Source: Diphasiastrum complanatum (taxonomy: Eukaryota > Streptophyta > Lycopodiopsida > Lycopodiales > Lycopodiaceae). From it: DNA of 64,000 nucleotides. Location of the stretch: NCBI GenBank assembly GCA_029204225.1, contig CM055094.1, positions 5,324,063 through 5,388,062 on the forward strand. The letters are read 5' to 3'. This document shows, in pieces, positions 10,726 to 22,038 of this stretch; the first letter of the stretch is position 1; every line of letters starts with the position of its first letter. Under the pieces are notes generated by a model. The model saw only the letters and a list, made by a program, of their open reading frames with translations, had not been told where the DNA came from and did not search any database. Position numbers and translations under genes: made by a program.

Positions 10726-12521
10726 ATGACTTTGTATGACGTCGAAGGACGTTCTCAATCTCGCAGCGTAGGCCTTTCGGGCCATGCAAATACTCGGAAG
10801 GGATGTTGCTGCACATCTTCAACATTGGCTGGCCGGGTAAATATCTTTGCGAAGATCCTCCTGCTAATGAGCAAAGATATACTCTCTCACTTTAGGTGTT
10901 CCAAAACCTTCAGAAGAATGGGTCCATGCAGGATAGTGTATTTCAAAATCCTTGAAAGGCACGAACTCGTTTGATTTGGAATCTCTGAATTTCCAATCTA
11001 AAACAACAGACTTGGAGCATGAAAGGGGATGTACTCCTCATCAGTAGATTTAATACTGAAGCCACACAGTATTAGTCCTTGGGGCTAATTATGCAATGTG
11101 TCATGCTCTCCAGCGTGACCAGCCGGAAGAAGGAGCGGGAAGAAGGCATGTGAGTTCACAATGAGAATCATCCTTTCTTTCACCAGGTCAATCACTTCTC
11201 GGATTTGGAAAGACTTCAGATCGAGTTGGACACCGCATACTCCTGTGCACACGTCCTCCTCGACTTTTTGGAAATCGATAACATCGCGATGCTTCGAATA
11301 CAGTTCCTCGTCCACAAAAGAGATGCTTTTAGCAAGTTCTGATGACTTAGTCTTGGTGAGAAGTTGATGTTTCAATTTGTCAAGGAATATTGAACATTTT
11401 GATCCAGAATTCGGGTTCCTTGTTGAAAAAGCTGCATGCTCCACGGCATCCTGGATTGACTTTACAAACGAGGGTAAAGAAAATTATCTTTCACTAGCTG
11501 CTTGTCAATTTCCTTCGCTACCAGTTCGTCCACAATCCTTCTGTAATGCAAGGTCCCGTCTGCCACGCAGTCGAGAAGCTCACCCGTTCGCTTGGTCTCG
11601 ATGAGCTCGACCAGATGGAGGTCAAGTTGGGCCCTCATTACCTTCCAATTGCGTACCCACGCCTCAGCTTGTAGCTTGTCAGAAACACTGCTCGATAATT
11701 GAACCTTAAAAGAATCCAGCATTTTGGTGCTCAGGAGGTTTCCGACCTCCACGGATAACATTTTCGTTTCTCCCACACGATTTGCGCAATTTTGGAAAAA
11801 CAACCGAAGTCGTTCTCTAATTTGTGAGTTCAACCTTTTTGCCACATTGTGATGCTCATCCCATTTTTCCTGAATGGCTTCCAATTTCTGGGTAAGCTCT
11901 TCTTTAACAATCTCATGGATAGATTGTTGACGCTTTTTAGATTCGTCCGCTACTGACTCCTCTGTGTATCGGATCACCTCATCCACTATGTGATCTGCAT
12001 ACTGCTTGGCCCCTTGTAGGTAGCTCTCCACCTTTTGACATCAGCTTTGACACCAGCAGTTGTTGCTTATCAGGCCCTCGGCCAAGGACGGTTAAGGCAT
12101 TCCCATACATCTCGTTCCATCGTGAAGCTCTTTTGTCTCTAGTGAATTTGAATTTCTGGCCAACCACTGGACTAGCCACATATGAACTGTGGACATAGAC
12201 CCGTACCTTTTCTGCCAACGGCGGATTTTTTAGTGCAGCTTCTTGTAAGATGCGCTCAAAAACTTCTTTAAAACGTGACTCCATTTCGCGTTCCCATTCA
12301 GGTGAAGCCCTATTGAAATGCTCGAGCTAAGCTTTTGTATATCGATTTCCATTTGTATTTTTTTACAATAATCTTTCACCACATTATAAAACTTAAGGAC
12401 GCCATCAATACAGTCTTTAAGTCGACCCTTCCACTGTCTTTCCAAGTGCAATCGGTAGTCTTGCCACCGAGCAAGTTCTGAAACCTTCCATCTCTGCCAT
12501 TGGTTCTGCTCAAGAATCCGA
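10726..12521 (-). pseudogene. Frameshifted coiled-coil gene of unknown family
   Basis: On minus the coding trace starts at the edge of an LTR fragment near 12521 (FRILEQNQWQRWKVSELARW) and continues LERQWKGRLKDCIDGVLKFY. After a frameshift near 12310 comes EWEREMESRFKEVFERILQE; after another near 12025, VESYLQGAKQYADHIVDEVI, a charged heptad-like region (ESKKRQQSIHEIVKEELTQK) and ELVAKEIDKQLVKDNF. After a further break the ORF 11444-11085 (KCSIFLDKLKHQLLTKTKSS...) follows. Weaker coding traces, FVPFKDFEIHYPAWTHSSEG and RIFAKIFTRPANVEDVQQHP, reach 10726. Together more than 500 residues of a soluble, largely helical protein. I do not recognise the family. Frameshifts and loss of the 5' end under the F1b LTR point to a dead host gene. 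Confidence 0.55.
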
Positions 12522-13054
12522 AACTTGGCAGCTCAACCAGTGCCAGAAATCCAGTCGCCAAGTCTCATCTCTCTCTACCAGCGCGAGCCAAGCACTATGC
12601 CCAGCACGTGGTGCCAAGATCAGTCAGTCTATGTATGACTGTAACATCTTCCAAATTTAATAAAGTTGATCCTTGGGGATGATTACCATTTCGGTTTCAC
12701 CTCCAGAACTTGTCCAAGTGGAAGGACCCTTACTACAAACTTTTTGTGTCGTTGGCGCCTAAGGGTCCACGTCACCTACATGTGGCTCACCGCTATGCCA
12801 TTTGGTCAGTTTCACGACCACTATGCCTTGGGTTTCATGTGTGGCTAGTCTTTGCTTTTGGTTACATTTTGGAGACGGATTCTGAGTTGGCTTTCAGGTT
12901 GGGTGAGATTCCAGTTTTCTTACGTCTGAATGGTTAAGCTTGTTATGTCTCTAAGTTGGCTTTTACGTAAGTGCATGATGGACAAATGTTAGACTTAAGC
13001 GCATGTTGGGGAAACCGCTCAAGTCTCAATGCCCTTTGAGGTGCCGGCGCAACA
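12522..13054 (+). repeat. 5' LTR of F1b, left part deleted
   Basis: Matches the last 530 or so bases of the F1 LTR at 29657-30574 and ends at GGCGCAACA. The first 380 or so bases are missing and are replaced by the coiled-coil pseudogene. Confidence 0.85.
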
Positions 13055-13056
13055 TG

Positions 13057-13069
13057 TGGTATCAGAGCC
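13057..13069 (+). other. Primer binding site, initiator tRNA-Met type
   Basis: TGGTATCAGAGCC, two bases after the LTR end. This is the usual plant LTR-retrotransposon primer site complementary to initiator tRNA-Met and fixes the plus orientation of F1b. Confidence 0.85.
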
Positions 13070-14527
13070 GACTAGCCGGTCAGCTACGCAAGTCTTACAG
13101 GGATGGCCACATTTTGAAATTTGTCAGGATAGTCGCCATGCAGAATTATCAGGAGCAAAAAGGTTCACTGTGAGAGTACCTGAACATATTCCGGCAGAGC
13201 GTATGGGTAATCGAATATATGTCGGAAGCTGACAAGACCCACTACCTCTTGTTTGGAATGCAGACATGGACCCAACGAGCAATAGACAGCTACATGCCCA
13301 ATGACTTTAACTCAACTATTCGGGTAGCTGAAATGGTTTGCAATTACGAGATCATGCTAGCACCAACTGCTCTCTCAATAGCAACAAAGGTATTCAGTGG
13401 ATCCAAATCAAGTCCAAGCTTCTTCCCAAGGGGGGGTTCAACTTCAAATGGCAACCAAGCCTCAGGTAGCGTGAACAGACTCCTTGCAAGAACAGGGTTT
13501 GGAAACCAAGGCAAGAGTGGGGGGAATACTTTCCAGAGAAGGAGAAGGCTTTGGTCCTTCAGCTAGTCATAGCAATAGCTCACCAACAGTGGGCAGTTTC
13601 CCATGTTGCTTTAATTGTCAACAGCAAGGTTACTCTTGGAGGTCATGTCCCAAACCATTAAATAAAAAAATCATGGTGGCGACCGAAGTGTTTGATAAGA
13701 TGGAAAGAGAGGCATCTGATCAACCGGACTATGAACAAGACGACGAAGAAGACCAAGAAATGGATTTGACGGAGTCCGACCTAAATGCCCTACAACAAAT
13801 AGGGGCACTTGCGGCCTATCGTGAACATCTTATGGCGACTCCTACAAAAGGATCAAAGTTGTTGTACCTCAAAGGCTGCATCCAAGGCAAGATCATTCAC
13901 TTCATGGTAGATCTGGGAGCATCGCATAACTACTTGTCAGAAATTTTGGCAGAGGAATTGGGCATTCAATGTGAAGAAAATGTGACCCCTATTTGTGTGG
14001 AGACCGCCAAAGGCACAATGACAAATTGTAGATTGGCAACCAATTTTCCAATCTCGTTGGGGACTTGGAAAAATTGATTGACATTCACAGTCTTGAAAAT
14101 GACTGCTTTCGATGCCATCTTAGGACTAATCTAGTTTAACGAACACATGGTGGCCTTCCTGGCAAAGGAGGTTAACCTTGTGTTGTTATATAATGGCAGG
14201 AAACCTTGCGTCGTCAGAGCTGTTCCAGGAGATCAATTAGAGATGAACGATACAACTAAAGTTGAGCTAACAATCCCTTCAAACCTCATTCACCTCTTTA
14301 ACGAACAAAAAAACCCAGCAGAAATCAATCAGGCAATGCTCAAAAGGAGCCAACATTGCCCGCAACTTCCACATCAAAGATGGATCCGAGTGCTTATTCT
14401 GAGCTCAAGGAGCTCACCTTGTGCGACCAACAAAAAATCTAGAGTCCTAGGGGACTCATTCGGATGCACTACAAATGACATATCTTTGACTCAATGGAGC
14501 CCAGGTACCTTTTCCTTTCCATGTTAA
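13070..14527 (+). pseudogene. F1b gag-protease region, no RT or integrase
   Basis: Gag relic from about 13200: MSEADKTHYLLFGMQTWTQR, AIDSYMPND, then a frame change near 13500. The ORF 13484-14077 carries CFNCQQQGYSWRSC, a CX2CX4-X-X4C knuckle whose histidine is replaced by tyrosine, an acidic linker, and the protease FMVDLGASHNYLSEILAEEL (DLGAS, as in F1a). A stop near 14076 breaks the protease; the frame resumes at 14147 with MVAFLAKEVNLVLLYNGRKP. The trace ends near 14440 and passes directly into the F1 3' untranslated region. As in F1a, RT, RNase H and integrase are missing at the same place, indicating a shared deletion and not two independent decays. Confidence 0.75.
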
Positions 14528-14809
14528 TAAAAGCAGGCTGTCAGTTTTCATGGGGCCTCAAGTACTTTAAAATTATGTTGCAGCTTTACACAGGTTTTAC
14601 GTAAGTGAACTAGATCTACACTTTTCTTGTGCTAAGTGCAAAACTGGTTTCTTAGTTTCTTGAAGTTTGTCTTTTCCTTGGGCGGTGAATCAAGCCCATG
14701 CCCTTGTATTTGTGAATAAAGTTTGGTCGGTGAATCAAGCCCATGCCATGAGTCTTAGCTTCTAGTTTGGCACTGGTGGGGACATCAACTTTCTCAAACG
14801 AGGGGAGGA
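14528..14809 (+). other. F1b 3' untranslated region and polypurine tract
   Basis: Contains GCAGCTTTACACAGGTTTTA and a duplicated GGTGAATCAAGCCCATGCC, both also found upstream of the LTR at 29657. It ends in AAACGAGGGGAGGA, the polypurine tract just before the LTR. Confidence 0.75.
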
Positions 14810-14922
14810 TGTTGTAAAGCTGACTCGAGTCCACCCAGTGTGCCCTATAAGACTCTAAGGGGTGATGCTCCCTATGGTCCCAGAGCAAGTTAGAAAGTCG
14901 AGGACTGATCCTCTAACCTGTC
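14810..14922 (+). repeat. F1b 3' LTR, only the first ~110 bp
   Basis: Starts TGTTGTAAAGCTGAC like the full F1 LTRs. Similarity stops at about 14922, where the CACTA transposase sequence begins. Confidence 0.8.
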
Positions 14923-16560
14923 ATATGAAAATCATCGCAAGTACTTGCATGATGAAAATCATCCATTTAGAAATGCTCATAGAAGAGGCTTTGGAGGAAG
15001 ATCAGAAACAAGAACGCCTCCAAAGAGAATGTCCGTGGCAGATTGGCACAAATTTTAGATTGAATCCGAGACTAAGCCAATCAATGGTATGAAAAGACTA
15101 TCCATCTTTCATTTTTTACCATATTGGAATAACCTTTTGATCAATCACTTGCTTGATCCTATGCACATATTCAAACATGTGGGTGAATCAATATGGAAAC
15201 ACTTGGTGGGCGACAAAGACAGTATTTCTGCCAGGCATGATCTACAAGAATCAAAAACAAAAAAAGAGTATTGGCCAAAATTATGTACTGATGGAAATAC
15301 CTATAGTATTCCAAGAGCCCCTTGGATTCTTATGAAAGTAGAGTATAAGTACATGCGGTCAGTCATTTGTAAGATGAGAAAACCAATGGGTTTTGCTCAT
15401 TCACTATGAACATCATTCACAGCTGAAGGAAAACTCCATTAAAATCTCATGATTGGTTGAAGATGGTTGAGTACATATTTCCAATGTGCATTCGTGGCTG
15501 TCTAACTGATCAACTTCGTGATGCCATTTACAAATTAGCATCCGTTGTCAGGTACTTAATTTTTTTTGTTTACATCGATATCTTATGAAATTGTATGTTT
15601 TTTTTTCTAATACAAGTTTGATAAAATAATATGAACGTACTAAAATCTAGTTATACTACAAACATGATGTAGATGGATGTGTGGTAAGGAGATTCGTGAG
15701 ATAGACATGCAAACAAAGCAAGAAGATACGGTGGAGGCTGTATGTATGCTTGAGAGGGATATTCCAACTTCTATCCTAGACATACAAGTGCATCTGCTTG
15801 TGCACTTCGTCCAAGAAGTTGGTATTGCCGGTCCTGTGCAATCAAGGTATTATACACTTGAATTTGATTTTAGTAGTTTCAATAAATGTAGTGTGATTCT
15901 TTCAAACTGTAAATGAATGTTCTCATTGATGTGTTAAAATATTCTGTAGGTGGATGTTTTTCTTGGAGAGATTCATGAAAGTGTTGAAAGATTTTGTGCG
16001 TCAGAAGGCAAGGCCAGAGGGAAGCATGTTAGAGAGAATGTTAGTGCAAGAATCTCTATTTTATGTTACCGAGGTTTTGTTTTAAATAGATCCATCTGCT
16101 CCACGACTATGGCATGATGAGAAAAGCAGTGAGGTGAAAGGTGAAAAACTTCAAGGTATGGGTAGTCTTAAAAAAATGACACCTAGTTTGAGAGAAAAAA
16201 TTTCAACCTTCATGCTATATAATTCAGGAGTAATGGATGAATGGTTGGAATTATATGTTGATTTCTAGGGTATTGACTAGAAATCGACACCGACGCAATA
16301 GGCGTAGAGGTCAAGCTACACCTTCACATGATCTTGAGCCATTGCCCAACCAATGCACTATAGACTGGGTGGTTGATACACTCCAACAAGCAAGATCAAA
16401 GGGACAATTCATATCTGACACAGAATGGAAATTTGCAAGAGGATGTGATTGGAAGGTTTGTCTATAACTCTATCCCTTTTAAGTGAACAATTTTAATTTG
16501 TACGATGATTGATTATTGTTTTATATATAATCAACATGTGACGGTATCGAAAGTACAGTG
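14923..16560 (+). pseudogene. CACTA (En/Spm) TNP2-type transposase, 5' part
   Basis: 15089-15409 reads FLPYWNNLLINHLLDPMHIF...ESIWKHLVGDKD...SARHDLQES, the TNP2 block (usually LPYW...HN(I/L)DVMHIEKN). 15428-15550 gives KSHDWLKMVEYIFPMCIRGC and RDAIYKLASVV; after a short intron-like gap near 15555-15670, 15677-16020 gives DIQVHLLVHFVQEVGIAGPV, then MFFLERFMKVLKDFVRQKAR and PEGSMLERMLVQES. This is the DUF4218 module that follows TNP2 in CACTA proteins. A linker with two in-frame stops runs to 16467. The gene is cut at 16564 by the copia insertion and continues at 22721. A TNP2 transposase cuts and pastes CACTA elements. The 5' end and the element termini are not found, so this copy is incomplete and probably inactive. 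Confidence 0.85.
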
Positions 16561-16564
16561 CAAT
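16560..16564. repeat. Target site duplication GCAAT, left
   Basis: GCAAT immediately before the copia LTR; repeated at 22721-22725. Confidence 0.97.
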
Positions 16565-17246
16565 TGTTAAAAATTCACAATTCTAGCTTGACTAGTTTTG
16601 GTCATATGACTTGTAAATAGTTAGATGGTCATGATGTGGCTTGTCACACGTGCCAAATAGCATAGGATTCCATTCATAAGGATGTTCTCAAGTAGACCTA
16701 AGTGTTAGAACCTTTGGAATGAGTCCAAATTATGCTTAGATACAAGGGAGAAAAAATAGGAGCTATTTTTGGTAATTTTTGCATTGTTGAGGGATCTCCA
16801 AGATTCCAACCCTAACTTGGTAGGGATGAAAGATCCACCAAAATTAGCATTAGGGATAGGTTTAGGGCTACTCATACCTGCCCAAAACCGTGATGGATCA
16901 TGTATATATAGGTGATGATATCTCACCAAAATCAATCAAGCAATTTCATGATTTTTCTCTCATAATGGTGCAATTGCTCTCTATGTTCATAATTGTTTGA
17001 GTACTTGTGATTACTAATGATTATAGGATTGAATGTAGGTCTGGTGTACAGTACTCAGACTGTGGGAGGCCGTACTTTCACACGTGTGAAGCCTTCTTCA
17101 AGGATTTGGGCCATTTAGTGAGGTTCAAGCATAGATTTTTGATGGATTTTGATGGTTCAACTTGTGCTAATCTTATGAAATCATAATCTATTGTTTCCCT
17201 CATCATTTCAAGTGTTTTAGGATCCTTATTTGCTGTAATTTTTACA
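16565..17246 (+). repeat. 5' LTR of the intact copia
   Basis: 682 bp, TGTTAAAAATTCAC...TAATTTTTACA. Contains TGTATATATAGG near 16900, a plausible TATA box for the element's promoter, with the transcript expected to start shortly after it. Confidence 0.95.
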
Positions 17247-17259
17247 TGGTATCAGAGCC
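17247..17259 (+). other. Primer binding site of the intact copia
   Basis: TGGTATCAGAGCC directly after the LTR, complementary to the 3' end of plant initiator tRNA-Met. An 800-base untranslated leader (17260-18055) follows. Confidence 0.92.
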
Positions 17260-18055
17260 TAAAGGCTGAAATGAGCTAAATCCTTGGTTTGCATTCAATT
17301 TTATCACAATTTTTGATCTAAATCTTGTGTAGATTGGATCTTAGCATCTAGTATTGATTCTAGAACTCAAAGTGAGTCAAATACATTGGAGATTGGTGTT
17401 GTGTGACTTCATTTGCAGGTGTTTAGGTGTCTAAAACCAGAGGCAAAGTTGAATTCAATTCACATTACCAAGATAGCAAGTTTTGCTTGCTCCAAGCATT
17501 GATTTCTAAGCGAGTTTTGGAGGTGATTTCATAGAGAAGGCTTTCTAGCATTCAAGGAGAGGGAAGATCAGAGTTTTGGGGACTCTTCAAGGCTGTTCTA
17601 AGGTGTAGTAGGCACCTCCTAAAGTGATTTAGGTTCAGTCCAACCATTGCTTGACTTATGCCAAATTAGATCAATTTTTCATCAATTTTGATCATTTTTT
17701 GCTTGTGATTGGATAGTAGATTGTGTTGCATCCTCATTAAGTTCCATTTAGATCTTTTACAAGTGATTTTGGAAGTATATTAGGTTGCTGAAATTCACTC
17801 TTGATCAGATCATTTGGAAGCTTTAATGTTCTTTATAGAAAGAGGGGCAATTCTACTAGTATTGTCTACTTCAATCAAGCAAGTGCATTGTTTCTAGTAT
17901 TCTATGATTTGATTTTGTTAGAGATCATTCTTAGATCTTTATAGGAAGTCTATCACTGATCTTTTCAGGTCCCTAAGAAGTGGGATAAGGTAGACCTTCA
18001 ATCAAATCAATAGAAGTAACCTTCATTTGTGTCAAGTCCTTGATTAGGAGACTAG

Positions 18056-21000
18056 ATGGCATCTATAAATGCATATCTTTTGGATACTAATGAAAGGCTC
18101 AACAAAACTAACTATTCCATATGGAAAGTTAGAATGGAATCTATCATGATCATGCAAGATCTGATGGAAATTGTAAATGGTAAGGAGGGTGAACCTATTC
18201 ATCCTCAAGAAAAAGCCAAATACATCAAGAGGTGCAATGTTGCACTACATTGCATAAAAATGAATGTTGCAAATGAACTCTTAAGAGAGGTAGGAGATTG
18301 CACTTCAGCTCAAGATGCTTGGGAGACTTTGCAAAAGGTCTATGAATCCAAGAACCAAACTAGAATGTTAGCTTTGAAGAATCAAATCTATAGAAGCTAT
18401 CAAAAGAAAGGAGAGAGTGCACATACTTTTGTCCTAAGAGTAAAGGAATTGAACAAAGAGCTAGCCTTTATAGGTGACCCTATCAAGGATGAAGAGCTTG
18501 TTCAACTCATATTGAATGGACTAAGCTTTGAATTTGACAATTTGGTTCAGGGATATGCAATTATGGGTAAGCTACCCATACTTGAAGAACTCCAAGGCAC
18601 ACTCATGGCCGAGGAATCAAGAAGGAGCCAAATGCAAGAGAGGATGGATAGGCTTTCCATCCAAGGTGGAGATGACCAAGCTCTCTTCACCAAAGGCAAA
18701 GACAAGTCCAAAGGCAAAGGATCAACATTCAAGAAGTCTACAAAGCTTGAGGATCAAGAAGGACCCCCAAAGGCATCTCCATCAACCACCAAAGTCAAGA
18801 AGGACAAATCAAAGGTGAAGTGCTACTATTGTAGCAAGATGGGGCATTATGCCTCGGAATGCTTCAAGAGGAAGCAAGCTCAAAGCCAAGCCAACATGAG
18901 CAAAGAGGAGGAGGAGGAGAGTTCACATGAGGACTCTCTCATGATGTCCATATTTTCTTCAACAAGCTTCAAAGGAGAAGATCCTTGGTGGATTGACTCG
19001 GGTGCTAGTTCACACATGACTAGTAAAAGGGAGTTTTTCTCTTCTCTCTTATCTTATGATGGACCTATAAAGTCTATCTATACAGCAAATGATGAAGCTT
19101 GTAAGATTGAAGGGGTTGGTAGCATTCCCCTTTGCTTAGGATCTTCCAAAAAGATCAACATAGAAGGTGTTTTGTACATTCCTACAATAACAAAGAATCT
19201 ACTAAGTGTTGGCCAAATGGTAGACAATGGTTTCAATGTTGACTTTGCTTCAAATGAATGTTTCATCAAGAAGAAGGGTAAGATAGTGGCTAAGGGCACT
19301 AGACTTGGCAAACTTTATAAGCTGGATGCATTTGTGGATACTAATGTTGTCATGTTGGACGAGAAGAGCAAGATATCTACCTTTACTTTATGGCACAAAA
19401 GACTTGGACATGTCAACTCGGGTTCCATGGAGGCTATGATCAAGGAGGAGTATGCTTTAGGCCTACCAAGGTCTATTGGGAAGGAAGACAAGGTTTGTGA
19501 AGCTTGTGCCTTATCCAAGGCACATAAGAAGGTGTTTCCTAACTCCATCACAAAGTCATCTCATCCTCTTGAACTCATACACTCGGATGTGCACATTGCT
19601 AGCACCAAATCTAATGGAGGTTCATCCATGTTTTTAACCTTCATTGATGACTACTCAAGATATTGTTGGGTGTTCTTACTTTCCTTCAAGTCTCAAGTAT
19701 TTGATACTTTTGTAAAGTTCAAGTTGTTTGTGGAAAAGCATCATAATCATAGCATCAAGATTCTTAGAAGTGACAATGGTGGAGAATTCATCTCCAATGA
19801 GTTCAAGGCCTTTTGTGAGGAGGAAGGGATCAAGAAAGAGACTTCTTGTCCTTACACTCCTCAACAAAATGGAGTTGCTGAAAGAAGGAATAGAACATTA
19901 TGTGAATGTTCTAAGGCTTTAAGATTAGATGCTTGTTTGCCCAAATCCTTTTGGGGTGAGTCTCTTGTATGTGCAAACTACTTGATGAGTAGGGTGTCTT
20001 GCAAAGCAATTGAAGGCAAAACTCCTTATGAGATGTTGTATGGAAAGAAACCCAATCTTAATCACTTGAAAGTTTTTGGGTCTATATGTAATGTGCATGT
20101 GCCATTAGAAACAAGAACCAAGGAGGATCCATCTTCCACAAGAGGGATCATGCTTGGATATGCAAGCTCAAGCAAGGGCTACAAAGTCTATCTTCCATCC
20201 TTGAACAAATTTGTTGTTTCAAGGGATGTCATCTTTGATGAACATCATATGCATATGCTTGAAGAAGGATCAAGTGCTCCAACAATCAAGAAGAAGATGG
20301 CCGAGGAGCAAGATCTTGGTTTTGAGGAGGAGCTCATGGAGGAGCAAGCACCAAACCCACCTATCACACCAAGGAGATCTTCAAGGGCAAAAGTGGAGCC
20401 ATCAAGGCTCACATATCAAGGCAAAGGACAGCAAGTTGAGGGTATCTCATCCACTTCTTATGCTTTATCTAGTTTTGAAGAACCGTCTAATGTTGAAGAT
20501 GCATTGAACTCCAAAGAATGGTATAAAGCTATGTTGGATGAGTATGATGCCTTGATTGAGAATGAAACTTGGTTGCTTGTTGAGAGACCTCAAAGGAATG
20601 TAATAGGATGCAAGTGGGTCTTCAAGCTTAAGTTGAATGCAAATGGGAGTGTTAACAAACATAAAGCAAGATTAGTTGCAAAAGGTTATGCTCAAGAGAG
20701 AGGGATAGACTATGAGGAAACTTTTGCACCCGTGGCCAAGATGGTCACAATAAGACTAATCATTGCACTTGCATCACATTTTGGATGGATTCTATGTCAA
20801 ATGGATGTCTCTAATGATTTCTTGAATGGTTTTTTGGAAGAGGATATCTATATGGAGCAGCCACAAGGGTTCATCAAGCATGGAATGGAGAACAAAGTAT
20901 GCCATCTCCAAAGAAGCATCTATGGCTTGAAGCAAGCCTCAAGATCTTGGAATTCAAGACTACATTGCTATCTTATTTCACTTTCTTTTGTTCAAAGTGA

Positions 21001-22024
21001 ATATGATCCCACTCTTTACATTAAGTTTGATGATGTTGGTATTGTACTTTTACTCATTTATGTAGATGACATCATCATTAGTGGAAATAGTGTTGATGGT
21101 ATTGAAAAAATCAAGATAGATCTATCCTTAGAGTTCAAGATGGTAGATCTAGGGTGTCTTCACTTCATCTTAGGCATAGAAGTACTTAGAGGGTCTGATT
21201 TTATCTTTATAAGTCAAGTAAACTATGCTCAAAGTCTTTTGAAGAAGTTTAAGATGGAAGTATGCAAAAGTGTTGACACACCAATGGAGCAAGATGTAAA
21301 AGTGCCAAATGAAGATGATGAAAGATCCTTCATGGACATCACTTTGTTTAGGCAACTTATAGGTTCCTTAATGTGGATCACTATAACTAGACCAGATCTT
21401 AGCTTTAGTGTATGTAGGTTGAGCCAATCCATGCAAAAGCCATTGAATATCCATTGGAAAAAGGCTAAGAGGATTCTAAGATACATCTCGGGTACATTGG
21501 ATTTTGGGATTCTATATAGAGGAGATGTGATTAACCTTCATGCATTTAGTGATTCAGATTTTGCAGGGGACAAGAGGGATAGGAAATCAACAAGTGCCTA
21601 TTCAACTTTCATAGGAGAAGGTGTGGTTTCATGGCTTTCAAAAAAGCAAGAAACTATATCTCTATCTTCAACTGAGGCCGAGTACAAAGCTTTGACAACC
21701 ACTACAAAGGAGGTACTTTGGATCAAGAGATTATTGGTGGAACTAGAGATCATGGATTCAGAGGAGGCACCAATCATCTACAATGACAATATATCAGCCC
21801 AACACCTTGCATCTAACCCAATCTTCCATGCAAGATCTAAGCACATTGAGATATGCCATCACTTTGTGAGAGAAATGGTGCAAGCCAAGGAGATTGCTTT
21901 GGAGCATGTTCCAAGCAATGAATGTGTAGCTGATCTACTTACTAAACCACTTCAAAGGACACCTTTTATGAAGTTCAGATCATCACTTGGAGTGATTAGT
22001 AAAGCAATGATTGAACCAAGCTAG
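18056..22024 (+). CDS. Copia gag-pol polyprotein, 1,322 aa, intact
   Basis: Single ORF with all copia parts in order. Gag of the UBN2/Retrotran_gag_2 type spans about residues 10-200. A CCHC knuckle CYYCSKMGHYASEC is at 256-269. Protease WWIDSGASSHM has its catalytic Asp at 314. GAG-pre-integrase LWHKRLGHVNSGSM follows. Integrase has the DD35E triad at D511 (HSDVH), D573 (SDNGGEF) and E609 (NGVAERRNRT), exactly 35 residues between the last two. RT has YVDD at 1002-1005. RNase H begins near 1160 (SDSDFAGDKRDRKSTSAY, later LSSTEAEYKAL). No stop or frameshift, and all catalytic residues seen are present. Start chosen at the first ATG before the gag homology (MASINAYLLDTNERLNKTNY). Gag and pol share one frame, so protein levels would have to be set by splicing or proteolysis. 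Minor variants: NDFLNG for the usual NAFLNG in RT. Confidence 0.97.
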   Translation: MASINAYLLDTNERLNKTNYSIWKVRMESIMIMQDLMEIVNGKEGEPIHPQEKAKYIKRCNVALHCIKMNVANELLREVGDCTSAQDAWETLQKVYESKNQTRMLALKNQIYRSYQKKGESAHTFVLRVKELNKELAFIGDPIKDEELVQLILNGLSFEFDNLVQGYAIMGKLPILEELQGTLMAEESRRSQMQERMDRLSIQGGDDQALFTKGKDKSKGKGSTFKKSTKLEDQEGPPKASPSTTKVKKDKSKVKCYYCSKMGHYASECFKRKQAQSQANMSKEEEEESSHEDSLMMSIFSSTSFKGEDPWWIDSGASSHMTSKREFFSSLLSYDGPIKSIYTANDEACKIEGVGSIPLCLGSSKKINIEGVLYIPTITKNLLSVGQMVDNGFNVDFASNECFIKKKGKIVAKGTRLGKLYKLDAFVDTNVVMLDEKSKISTFTLWHKRLGHVNSGSMEAMIKEEYALGLPRSIGKEDKVCEACALSKAHKKVFPNSITKSSHPLELIHSDVHIASTKSNGGSSMFLTFIDDYSRYCWVFLLSFKSQVFDTFVKFKLFVEKHHNHSIKILRSDNGGEFISNEFKAFCEEEGIKKETSCPYTPQQNGVAERRNRTLCECSKALRLDACLPKSFWGESLVCANYLMSRVSCKAIEGKTPYEMLYGKKPNLNHLKVFGSICNVHVPLETRTKEDPSSTRGIMLGYASSSKGYKVYLPSLNKFVVSRDVIFDEHHMHMLEEGSSAPTIKKKMAEEQDLGFEEELMEEQAPNPPITPRRSSRAKVEPSRLTYQGKGQQVEGISSTSYALSSFEEPSNVEDALNSKEWYKAMLDEYDALIENETWLLVERPQRNVIGCKWVFKLKLNANGSVNKHKARLVAKGYAQERGIDYEETFAPVAKMVTIRLIIALASHFGWILCQMDVSNDFLNGFLEEDIYMEQPQGFIKHGMENKVCHLQRSIYGLKQASRSWNSRLHCYLISLSFVQSEYDPTLYIKFDDVGIVLLLIYVDDIIISGNSVDGIEKIKIDLSLEFKMVDLGCLHFILGIEVLRGSDFIFISQVNYAQSLLKKFKMEVCKSVDTPMEQDVKVPNEDDERSFMDITLFRQLIGSLMWITITRPDLSFSVCRLSQSMQKPLNIHWKKAKRILRYISGTLDFGILYRGDVINLHAFSDSDFAGDKRDRKSTSAYSTFIGEGVVSWLSKKQETISLSSTEAEYKALTTTTKEVLWIKRLLVELEIMDSEEAPIIYNDNISAQHLASNPIFHARSKHIEICHHFVREMVQAKEIALEHVPSNECVADLLTKPLQRTPFMKFRSSLGVISKAMIEPS

Positions 22025-22029
22025 ATAGT

Positions 22030-22038
22030 GAGGAGGAG
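22030..22038 (+). other. Polypurine tract of the intact copia
   Basis: GAGGAGGAG, directly upstream of the 3' LTR and six bases after the stop codon; priming site for plus-strand DNA. Confidence 0.85.

Noticed and set aside
14462-14475. CACTACAAATG as the terminus of the CACTA element
   Set aside because: It lies within F1b sequence, 450 bases before the transposase, and has no matching inverted end.
16705-16935. 76-codon minus ORF, identical at 22179-22409
   Set aside because: Both copies are in the copia LTRs, antisense; a by-product of identical LTRs.
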